A stretch of DNA of 11,937 bases from DAINBT01 sp036732785. GTDB taxonomy: Bacteria > Planctomycetota > Phycisphaerae > Sedimentisphaerales > SM23-30. A model generated the notes under the pieces. That model was not told where the DNA came from and did no database searches. It worked only from the letters and a program-made list of their open reading frames with translations. The stretch covers positions 1-11,937 of the forward strand of contig CAZICK010000107.1 in assembly GCA_964537505.1 (NCBI GenBank). The letters are read 5' to 3'. The position numbers and the translations under genes were made by a program. Of the stretch, positions 1 to 6,685 are shown one piece after another. Every line of letters starts with the position of its first letter. Position 1 is the stretch's first letter.

Positions 1-385
1 CATTAAAGCGCAAAATCCTGGGAGTTTGGGCGCAAAGCCCCCATGAAGAAACCACAGTCATTTTTTGGCATATCCATGTACAGATTCTTATGAGGAGCCC
101 CTTTTACCTTACTACCAGCTCAATCTCTGGTTTGACTTTTTCTATATCAATAATGCTTTAGTAACCTACCCCGTTACGGCGTCAAAGTCAACTGCTTTCA
201 CAGTTTGATTTTCCACTTTAGAAATGCTGGTAGTCAAAAGACTATGAAGGAACTTGCGAAGTCTGGTGTTCTAATCTTGCCAAAAGCCGTTTTGAGGACA
301 GTGGGCAAGTCAAAAATAGTCAAGAATCCACAAGTGCCTGAATTACAAGAATTTATAGACATGATTCCAGCAGACAGAAAACTAA
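1..385. other. Left-edge region without a convincing gene
   Basis: I see no complete protein gene here. A plus-strand reading frame runs from a TTG at 205 into the antisense of the tRNA gene. Its first part (about 60 codons, containing KELAKSGVLILPKAVL and PQVPELQEFIDMIPADRKL) has a protein-like composition, but it has no ribosome binding site and no stop of its own before the tRNA, so it could be at most a truncated remnant. A short frame at 43-93 reads MKKPQSFFGISMYRFL and stops; its last codons lie in the dispersed repeat at 77-99. Neither is called as a gene. Confidence 0.4.
77..99 (+). repeat. Left copy of a dispersed 23-bp repeat
   Basis: The 20-base core TGTACAGATTCTTATGAGGA (77-96) plus the next three bases reappears in inverted orientation at 11890-11912, with one mismatch (G versus A at the 21st base). 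A chance 20-base match within 12 kb is very unlikely. Both copies can be read as the same codons, Y-R-F-L-stop. No transposase or further homology is visible beside either copy. Confidence 0.7.
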
Positions 386-473
<88 letters not shown>

Positions 474-485
474 AGTATAAATTGG

Positions 486-640
486 TCATGGGAATTTCAC
501 GGCTCCCGGAACTTTGCCGATGATATCTTCCAGCAATCAGTTTCCCCGATCCTAGACAGGGCAATCGAGCTTGTCAAGGTTTTTTTGCAGTTGTTTATCT
601 GGGAAATCCTCTCTTGCAGCAGTGAAATTGGGTTCATATT
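486..640 (-). pseudogene. Possible decayed C-terminal coding fragment
   Basis: In one minus-strand frame ending at a TGA at 488-486, the translation looks protein-like: NFTAAREDFPDKQLQKNLDK, then LDCPV, a TAG, DRGN, a TGA, then LLEDIIGKVPGAVKFP and the final stop. The two in-frame stops and the lack of a start argue against an active gene. It lies between the end of the xylR-type gene and the tRNA-Ser. I do not recognise the family. An overlapping 48-codon frame beginning MNPISLLQERI is also open, but it lacks a ribosome binding site. This is a weak call based only on composition. Confidence 0.2.
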
Positions 641-647
641 ATCACAC

Positions 648-1823
648 TTACGTGGAGTAAGGTGCATCGATATATTTTTTGCGATACTCTTTAGGGCTCA
701 TACCTGTTACACGGCGGAAAACTCGAGACAAGCCTTTGAGTTCAGAAAATCCTGTGGAATATGCCATTTCAGAGATAGTCATGTCCGTATCGGACAGCAG
801 ATAAGTTATGTGCTGGATTTTAACCCGGATGATTTCATCATGAACAGATCGTCCGAGATGTTTTTTAAATTTTTTGTTCAGGCCCTGACGGGTCAAAGAC
901 AGGTGGGCGGCTACATCGACAACCTGAGTCGGTTTATGTAAATTTTTCTGAATATATTCAATTGCACGAACGACATCAGCGTCATCAATCATCATTATAT
1001 CTGTAGAGGCTCTCGTTATTATCTTAGTTGGAGACGCAACGATCTTTTCCTTTGAGCAATCCTCCCCAGACAGCATTCTATCCATCATCTGGGCCGCTTT
1101 AAACCCCGCGTTTTCAAAATCAAATGCTACGCTGCTCAGTTTCGGATTGGTTAATTCACACACTAACGGATCATTGTCTGCTCCCAGAACAGAAATCTCA
1201 CCCGGGACGTAGAGTCGAGCCGCTTTACCGGCTTCCAGTACGTTTTGGCCCCTGTCGTCATTGCATGCCATGATCGCTATGGGCTTTGGTAAAGAATTTA
1301 ACCAGTCAACAAGAACGGGCAATTCTTCGTTCCACAACAATTTCGATTTGATATCCGGAGGATTGTACACGTATGGTTCGATGCCGCCTTTTCTGGCCCT
1401 GGAGCAGAAACTCTCACCGCGGCATTGCGACCAGGGCATACCGGCAAACCCGCAAAACGCAAGATGAGCGAAACCCCGCCCCAGAAAATAATCCGCGGCC
1501 ATTTCACCAGCCTTATGGTCGTCGGTGACAATGTTGGGAACTGAGGGATTGTCTTTGTAAACGCTTAGAAAAATCGTGGGAATGCCAGGTTCGATAATGG
1601 AATCATCGTCTTTCCAGTTTCTCATTATAATTCCATCGGCATTGTGCTCTTTAATCCAGGAAATTACTACTTCATCCTGGGGGGTGTTAATGTAATATGG
1701 AGGGTGCCGATACAACGTCCACGGGCCGTGCGTGTTTGAATATCGCAAGATTCCAGCCAATAAGCTTCTGCCAGCTTCTCGTGAAGCTTCAATTACAAGA
1801 ATTATTTCGGGATTCTTTTTCAT
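648..1823 (-). CDS. XylR-family transcriptional regulator (LacI-like sensor + AraC HTH)
   Basis: A cytoplasmic DNA-binding regulator of 391 aa, nearly the length of Escherichia coli XylR (392 aa). Residues about 6-270 form a periplasmic-binding-protein-like sugar sensor: it opens IILVIEASREAGRSLLAGI and contains ADNDPLVCELTNPKLSSVAF, close to the XylR effector domain. Residues about 283-386 form an AraC-type double helix-turn-helix with the diagnostic ending FSELKGLSRVFRRVTGMSPKEYRKKY. XylR proteins bind a pentose and activate catabolic genes; the ligand here cannot be read from sequence, so I give no gene symbol. The ATG at 1823 is preceded only by a weak TTTAGGTA. The gene is divergent from the secreted-protein genes starting at 2507, and palindromes lie in the shared upstream region, so those genes and itself are the obvious candidate targets. 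Confidence 0.88.
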   Translation of the reverse strand: MKKNPEIILVIEASREAGRSLLAGILRYSNTHGPWTLYRHPPYYINTPQDEVVISWIKEHNADGIIMRNWKDDDSIIEPGIPTIFLSVYKDNPSVPNIVTDDHKAGEMAADYFLGRGFAHLAFCGFAGMPWSQCRGESFCSRARKGGIEPYVYNPPDIKSKLLWNEELPVLVDWLNSLPKPIAIMACNDDRGQNVLEAGKAARLYVPGEISVLGADNDPLVCELTNPKLSSVAFDFENAGFKAAQMMDRMLSGEDCSKEKIVASPTKIITRASTDIMMIDDADVVRAIEYIQKNLHKPTQVVDVAAHLSLTRQGLNKKFKKHLGRSVHDEIIRVKIQHITYLLSDTDMTISEMAYSTGFSELKGLSRVFRRVTGMSPKEYRKKYIDAPYST

Positions 1824-1862
1824 TACCTAAACCATGTTTTGTACGCAACTCCCGGATCACGC

Positions 1863-1880
1863 CGTTATTATTTTATAACG
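1863..1880. promoter_or_regulatory. Palindrome CGTTAT-N6-ATAACG upstream of the xylR-type gene
   Basis: A perfect 6-bp inverted repeat with a 6-bp spacer, centred about 48 bp upstream of the regulator's ATG. On the minus strand it contains TATAAA, which could serve as a -10 element, so a protein bound here would compete with polymerase. This suggests an operator, possibly autoregulatory. AraC-type proteins often bind direct repeats, so the cognate protein is uncertain. Confidence 0.35.
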
Positions 1881-2045
1881 CTTTGTAAACAATCAGCTTA
1901 CGGCAATAATAACTGTTCAAAGTGGGCTTTACAAGCGAAAACAATGGAGATTCGCAATAATGTTTGAAGTTTTCCCTACAATTTATTATTTTTGTGTAGG
2001 TTCAGCATAAGCTTCCAGTGCCTCGTGCCTTTTTCCTTAATTTCC

Positions 2046-2069
2046 TTTACTGTAGTATGTTACAGTAAA
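2046..2069. promoter_or_regulatory. 24-bp perfect palindrome TTTACTGTA-N6-TACAGTAAA
   Basis: Two 9-bp arms match perfectly around the spacer GTATGT. No T-tract of terminator type follows (AAAACCCC follows), and the arms are AT-rich, so a transcription-factor operator is more likely than a terminator. It lies in the middle of the divergent intergenic region, 223 bp from the regulator start and about 437 bp from the first secreted-protein start. Confidence 0.45.
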
Positions 2070-2120
2070 ACCCCAGCGAATTCCAGGCGGAATATTCGTT
2101 AGAACCGTAACGGGTTTCCA

Positions 2121-2494
2121 AAATGAGGTGTTTTTGTTCCATAATAGGATTTCCATTGTCGCTCAGAAGTGCGATAATATATATGTATTGGACGAGACAT
2201 GAGGATGATTGGTAGAGCAATGGAGAAGAAGACCGTCAAATCGTGGATCAAATTGTTGGTTTTTGTGTGTTATTGGGACTGAAATGGGGTATTTCTATCC
2301 CATAAATTCACAAGTAGCTGGTTTTTGTTGTTCGAGAGTGCTATAATGCCCAATAGAGGGCAGAAGTTTTATATATATGCAAAGTGGCTGAAATTAGGCA
2401 ATGGAGAAAGGAGGCATCAAGTCGCAAAACAAGTTATCGGAATATGTGGTTTTACTGGGATTTTAATGGGGAACTTATTTGTTTTTTTAATTTG
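2121..2494. repeat. Diverged tandem duplication (period about 180-195 bp) in the leader region
   Basis: Two units align with short indels: about 2121-2307 and about 2311-2494. Anchors in the same order are: a T-rich GTTTTTGTT block, CAGAAGT (2164 and 2361), a TATATATATG-like block (ending 2185 and 2379), the identical 11-mer GCAATGGAGAA (2217 and 2398), and TGGGACTGAAATGGGG versus TGGGATTTTAATGGGG near 2274 and 2456. Identity is moderate by eye. Neither unit has an evident coding frame. Confidence 0.4.
2342..2362 (+). promoter_or_regulatory. Candidate -10 box TATAAT with adjoining palindrome
   Basis: TATAAT is at 2342-2347, and the inverted repeat TGCCC-AATAGA-GGGCA at 2347-2362 immediately follows, covering the expected start site. 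No good -35 hexamer is seen at 17 bp (TGGTTT), so this would be activator-dependent or false. It would give a leader of roughly 150 nt before the start at 2507. Confidence 0.3.
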
Positions 2495-2506
2495 AAAGGC
2501 CCAATG

Positions 2507-4093
2507 ATGAGAAAAGAAAAAATTATGTGTAGAAGAAATGTTGTGGCTATCGTAGCCGTGGTGATGTTAGCCATGGCCGTTGGTCAGGTTTGGGCGCAGG
2601 CGGTAGATATACCCGTACCCAACGGTAGGTTTGACATGTACAAACCGGGCACAAGCTATACAGTCCGCGCGTACTTTCCCGCAGATTGGAGTCAATATAT
2701 AATTGGCTTGGGGGACAATGTGCCCTTAGCTGACGGCGGGATCGCGAATTATGCCGACAGTACCACTGGCACGGTGGTCGATGCCCCCGGGTGGATAACC
2801 CCACTCACACTCCCGGCATGGAGAGACACAACCAATCCCCCTGACGGTGTACTTGACGATTTTACGACCGGTGCATGTCAGCTATTTACCTGGGGTTATG
2901 ACGACGGAACCGAACCGTTTGGTCGCAGTAGTGCCCTTAATTGCTTTGGGGCATGGAGCGGTCAGAGCGGGAACCTGGCCGAATCGGCCGAGTCTCTGGG
3001 TAACGTCATAGGCGCCAGCACCTATACGCTTTCGGCCATGATGATCGGCGATCCGGCTCCTTTGACATTCGAGTTGCGGGCAGGCGGAGTAGCAATCACC
3101 CCTAGCTCCTCGGTAACCCCGGTTAAGCCGACTACTTGGCAGGTAATCTCCAGGACGTATGACGCCGCTGCCATTGCCCCTTATGTTGGCCAACCTTTGA
3201 CGATTCGCCTTGGTACCACACCACCACATACCACGGCCCTGGATGACCCAGATAGACTTACCGGCTCACGGCTCCGCTTCGACAATATAACGTTTAGCCA
3301 GGAATTGCCGCCGCCCTACCCGATCACCCCGGGCGATGGTGGGACCGTAGGTATCAACTTTGACCTGCTTGAATGGAGGTTGGCTGAGCCAAACGACCCG
3401 GTAGGCGGCACCGTAAGTTGTGATGTTTGGTTTAGTGACAATTATCCCAACTATGGCCAGGAGCCGAACAATCCCGACTTCACCGACTATGCCACCAAGA
3501 TAGTTGACAATGAGCCGGTTGAGTCTGTAAGCCTGAGTTCTTTAATACCACCGATTGAGCTTGAGGCTCTCCACACTTATTATTGGAGAATTGATATGTA
3601 TGATGACAGTCTCCCCGAGCCTCCGGCCCAACCCTTTATCAGTTCGGTTTTCATTTTCAACACTAACAATATGGCGCCGGTTGTTGACGCCGGCACTGCC
3701 GAACCCACATGGCTGGTTGATGGTACTGTTAATTTCGATCTTCACGGTTCGCTGGTCGAGGATGACGGGCTTCCCGTGGCCGCGACGCTTCTGTGGACGG
3801 TAGCCGATCCCAACTTGACTATTATAACGGATCCCACTTTGCCGGATATCACAGTCAAAGCTACGGGGTCCGGCCTGTTTGTTGTAAAGCTCACGGCTGA
3901 TGACACCGATCTTACCGGTTCCGATACGGTTTCGGTACTCATTTACCCCGATTGGTGTGTAGCAATAAAGGCACTGGAAGGCTTGACGCCACGTATGACT
4001 GACCATAATGGAGACTGTGTTACGGATGTCCTCGATTTTGCGATATTCGCACGCGAATGGCTGTTGCGTATCGACGAGCCCTCGCCGCTTTAG
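2507..4093 (+). CDS. Secreted multidomain protein with half-dockerin motif
   Basis: A 528-aa exported protein. The start at 2507 is chosen because AAAGG at 2495-2499 sits 7 nt upstream; ATGs at 2504 and 2525 and a GTG at 2384 are alternatives. The signal peptide is residues 1-30 (hydrophobic core VVAIVAVVMLAMAVG, cleavage after VWA). Residues about 33-265 form a beta-rich domain opening VPNGRFDMYKPG and ending LRFDNITF, like the carbohydrate-binding-like domains common in planctomycete secreted proteins. An FN3-like stretch follows (CDVWFSDNYP, YYWRIDMYDD), then a PKD/Ig-like region (APVVDAGTAEPTWLVDGTV). At 499-518 there is one calcium-loop motif, DHNGDCVTDVLDFAIFAREW; a normal dockerin has two. 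A conserved WC...GDC pair may form a disulfide. No enzymatic motif is seen. It is a paralogue of the next gene; surface or matrix attachment is inferred, not shown. Confidence 0.82.
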   Translation: MRKEKIMCRRNVVAIVAVVMLAMAVGQVWAQAVDIPVPNGRFDMYKPGTSYTVRAYFPADWSQYIIGLGDNVPLADGGIANYADSTTGTVVDAPGWITPLTLPAWRDTTNPPDGVLDDFTTGACQLFTWGYDDGTEPFGRSSALNCFGAWSGQSGNLAESAESLGNVIGASTYTLSAMMIGDPAPLTFELRAGGVAITPSSSVTPVKPTTWQVISRTYDAAAIAPYVGQPLTIRLGTTPPHTTALDDPDRLTGSRLRFDNITFSQELPPPYPITPGDGGTVGINFDLLEWRLAEPNDPVGGTVSCDVWFSDNYPNYGQEPNNPDFTDYATKIVDNEPVESVSLSSLIPPIELEALHTYYWRIDMYDDSLPEPPAQPFISSVFIFNTNNMAPVVDAGTAEPTWLVDGTVNFDLHGSLVEDDGLPVAATLLWTVADPNLTIITDPTLPDITVKATGSGLFVVKLTADDTDLTGSDTVSVLIYPDWCVAIKALEGLTPRMTDHNGDCVTDVLDFAIFAREWLLRIDEPSPL

Positions 4094-4156
4094 TAGTGAG
4101 CACTGTTATTAAGAACCTAACAATATTTATTTTTCAAGATAAAGGAGTGATTTGTT

Positions 4157-6370
4157 ATGTGTAGAAAAAATGTTTTGACAATAGTAACGGTGGTGGTGCT
4201 CGCTATGGTCGTCGGACAGCAGGTTCAGGCGCAGATGCAGGCGATCACCGTGCCCAACAGCGATTTTGAAACGCTTTACAAACCGGGCCAGACTGTGATC
4301 ACCGGGGTCGTAAAAGCCGAATGCTGGACGCAGGGCGTAGGACCGGATTGCCCAATAGATAATGGTCCGGCACCAGCGCAGTATGAGTTTTCCGACTCAA
4401 CCGTTGGCACCCTGGCCGACATCCCCGGATGGCTAGGTTACGACAGAGACGGGTGGATCGCTAAGGGCGGCACTTATGGTCGGGACCAGACTACCGGAAA
4501 CCTTCAGGGTTCCGTAGCAGCCCAAGGTTCCATTGCCGGGGTACATTGCTACTTGTCCAACGGCGGCAGTTGGGGCAATATAGCCGGCGGGCTGATAACC
4601 TCAGCGGCATCTCTCGGTACCATCACGGGCAACACCTCCTATGCGCTTTCGATGCAGTGCCTGGGTTCCGCAGGGCCTAAGGTACTCAATCTGTTGGCAG
4701 ATGGGGTAGTAATCACGCCCACTTCCTCGGTGGATCCGGATCCGGAAGCACCGGAGTATGGGGATCTTACTGAAATTTCCCGGACTTATGACGTTGCCGA
4801 CCTTACCGGCTACATCGGCCAGTCTATAACAATTGTGTTGGGTGTTGGTCGCGATCCGAACGCCTTCGGCGAGCAAAGCAAATTCGACGACGTATCGCTT
4901 AGCTCCGAATTCGCGTTCAAGCCAACTGGCCTGATCCCGGCCAACGGCCAGAACGTACCTGCCACCTTTAATCTGCTTGAGTGGACGTTGCCCACACCGG
5001 CGGACCCGGAAACCGGTACCGTAACCTGTGATGTCTGGTTCTCCGACAATTTCCCCGAGTATGGCGTATCCGATCCCAACTTCTCCAATTATGCCACCAA
5101 GATAGTTGATAATCAGGAGGTCGAGTCTAAATCGATTACGCTTTCGGAAAACAAGACTTATTACTGGAGAATCGATCTGTATGATGACAGTAACCCTGAT
5201 CCCCAGCCTTTTATCGGCATGGTTTATACTTTCAACACTAAGAACGTAGCGCCGGTTGTTGACGCTGGCGAAGCCGATGATACATGGCTGACTGATGGTA
5301 CTGTTGATTTCGATCTTCTCGGTGAATTGCTCGTGGATGACGGGCGTCCCGTGGCTGCGAAGCTTATGTGGACAGTGACCGGTGAGCCTTCCGCAGGTGC
5401 GGCGACTTTTGTAACAGATCCCAATGATCATCTGGGTGTTACAGTTAGAGCTACGCAGGCCGGCACGTATGAACTGACGCTTACGGCGGATGACACTGAA
5501 TTTATCGGTTCCGATACGGTTTCGGTACTCGTTTACAATGATTGGTGCGACGCGTTAAGGACAACAGGAAGCTTAGTGCCGCATGAGACTGACTATAATG
5601 GAGACTGTGTCACCGATATGCGTGATTTCGCGATACTTGCAAGCGAGTGGATGTTGACTATCACCGATGTAGTCCCCGTGGTCGGCCTCGTGCCAAACGG
5701 TGATTTTGAAAAGATATACAAACCAGGCTCGACTACGATCACCGGGGTCTTGTCAGAAGCCGCCTGGACGCAGGGCGTGGGAACAAATTGCCCGATAGAT
5801 GAAGCTAGCGGAACGTTTGAGTTTTCCGACGCAACCAGCGGCACCGTGGCCGATATCCCCGACTGGGTCGGGTACGACCTTGCCGGTTGGCAGGCTTTTG
5901 GCGGCACATACGATCGGGATCCGAACAACGCGGACCGTCAGGGTTCTATATCGAACCAAGCCAACCATACCGATGGTGAAGAAGCAACAAATTGCTACTT
6001 GACCAACGGCGGCGGCTGGGGCAATCCAGCCGGCGGGCTGATCGTCTCGAAGAATCCTGTGGCCACCGTCGCGGCCGACACCGCCTATGTGATTTCGATG
6101 TTCGCCAAGGGCGTCGATGGAACCGAGGCTCCTCTGGTACTCGATCTGTTGGCCAACGGAGTAAGAATCACGCCCGATTCCTCTGGGAATCCGGCTTTGT
6201 TGACCGACCTCTGGCGAGAATACACCAGGACGTACGATGCTGATACCATGAGCACCCACGTTGGCCAGGAGCTCAAGATTGTGGTGGGCTTAGGACGCCC
6301 ATTACCGGACGGCTCCGTCGGCGGTCAGTTGCAGCTTGACGATGTAGCGATCGTAGGGTATTCGAACTAA
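4157..6370 (+). CDS. Secreted paralogue with duplicated N-terminal domain
   Basis: A 737-aa exported protein, 63 bp after its paralogue. AAAGGAG at 4141-4147, 9 nt before the ATG, supports the start. The signal peptide is residues 1-25 (cleavage after VQA). Domain A (about 32-250, starting VPNSDFETLYKPGQTVITGV) is followed by an FN3-like region (about 253-360; CDVWFSDNFP, YYWRIDLYDD), a PKD/Ig-like region (about 362-455; APVVDAGEADDTWLTDGTV) and one half-dockerin motif at about 479-499 (DYNGDCVTD...DFAILASEW). A second copy of domain A then occupies 512-737 (VPNGDFEKIYKPGSTTITGV), 1440 nt downstream of the first. The first three regions and the motif match the upstream gene, while the extra C-terminal domain is unique to this protein. 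There are no catalytic motifs; a binding or structural role at the cell surface is the likeliest guess. Confidence 0.85.
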   Translation: MCRKNVLTIVTVVVLAMVVGQQVQAQMQAITVPNSDFETLYKPGQTVITGVVKAECWTQGVGPDCPIDNGPAPAQYEFSDSTVGTLADIPGWLGYDRDGWIAKGGTYGRDQTTGNLQGSVAAQGSIAGVHCYLSNGGSWGNIAGGLITSAASLGTITGNTSYALSMQCLGSAGPKVLNLLADGVVITPTSSVDPDPEAPEYGDLTEISRTYDVADLTGYIGQSITIVLGVGRDPNAFGEQSKFDDVSLSSEFAFKPTGLIPANGQNVPATFNLLEWTLPTPADPETGTVTCDVWFSDNFPEYGVSDPNFSNYATKIVDNQEVESKSITLSENKTYYWRIDLYDDSNPDPQPFIGMVYTFNTKNVAPVVDAGEADDTWLTDGTVDFDLLGELLVDDGRPVAAKLMWTVTGEPSAGAATFVTDPNDHLGVTVRATQAGTYELTLTADDTEFIGSDTVSVLVYNDWCDALRTTGSLVPHETDYNGDCVTDMRDFAILASEWMLTITDVVPVVGLVPNGDFEKIYKPGSTTITGVLSEAAWTQGVGTNCPIDEASGTFEFSDATSGTVADIPDWVGYDLAGWQAFGGTYDRDPNNADRQGSISNQANHTDGEEATNCYLTNGGGWGNPAGGLIVSKNPVATVAADTAYVISMFAKGVDGTEAPLVLDLLANGVRITPDSSGNPALLTDLWREYTRTYDADTMSTHVGQELKIVVGLGRPLPDGSVGGQLQLDDVAIVGYSN

Positions 6371-6441
6371 GTGTTCGAGTAAGCCCTGTGATGTTTTTCT
6401 ATTGTAGATAGTAGATAATAAGTGAAGTTTTGAATTAGACT

Positions 6442-6480
6442 ACGGGAGACCCTGGCTATACAAGGTCTCCCGTTTTTTTT
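6442..6480 (+). terminator. Rho-independent terminator after the secreted paralogues
   Basis: The arms ACGGGAGACC (6442-6451) and GGTCTCCCGT (6464-6473) form a perfect 10-bp GC-rich stem with a 12-nt loop, and eight T follow (6473-6480). It sits 72 bp after the stop codon of the 737-aa gene. It separates that unit from the HD-GYP gene, which therefore needs its own promoter. Confidence 0.93.
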
Positions 6481-6670
6481 CGCCCTTTACGCCAGGAATC
6501 TGTCCGAGTAATAATTGAATACACCGTACAATTAGTCATTCAATCTTCGCGACAATATACTGTAGCCTTATACGGCCAATAAAAAATGCCGATAGGCAAG
6601 ATGGCGTACTTTACATTGCTGAATAGTGTCCGGATAATTGTTGTTTAATAACTGCAAAATATGACAAAGC
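6481..6670 (+). other. Leader region of the HD-GYP gene
   Basis: No gene is visible. It probably holds the promoter of the HD-GYP gene: TATACT at 6556-6561 is a plausible -10, but no convincing -35 lies upstream. A 7-bp inverted repeat, ATTGAAT (6514-6520) and ATTCAAT (6538-6544), separated by 17 bp, overlaps the upstream part and could be a weak operator. Confidence 0.25.
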
Positions 6671-6685
6671 AAAGGGGGCAAACAA

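Noticed and set aside
474..479. TATACT directly before the tRNA-Ser as its -10 box
   Set aside because: It touches the first base of the mature tRNA, so a start site 6-7 nt downstream would fall inside the tRNA.
1957..2009. Minus-strand frame reading RHEALEAYAEPTQK
   Set aside because: Only about 16 codons lie between stops, with no start. It is too short to distinguish from chance.
2384..2506. N-terminal extension of the first secreted protein from a GTG at 2384
   Set aside because: It would place 41 residues before the signal peptide. The AAAGG at 2495-2499 and comparison with the paralogue support a start at 2504-2525.
4601..5431. 276-codon minus-strand open frame
   Set aside because: It is the shadow of the 737-aa gene, which has a signal peptide, ribosome site and paralogue. 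The antisense translation shows no domain.
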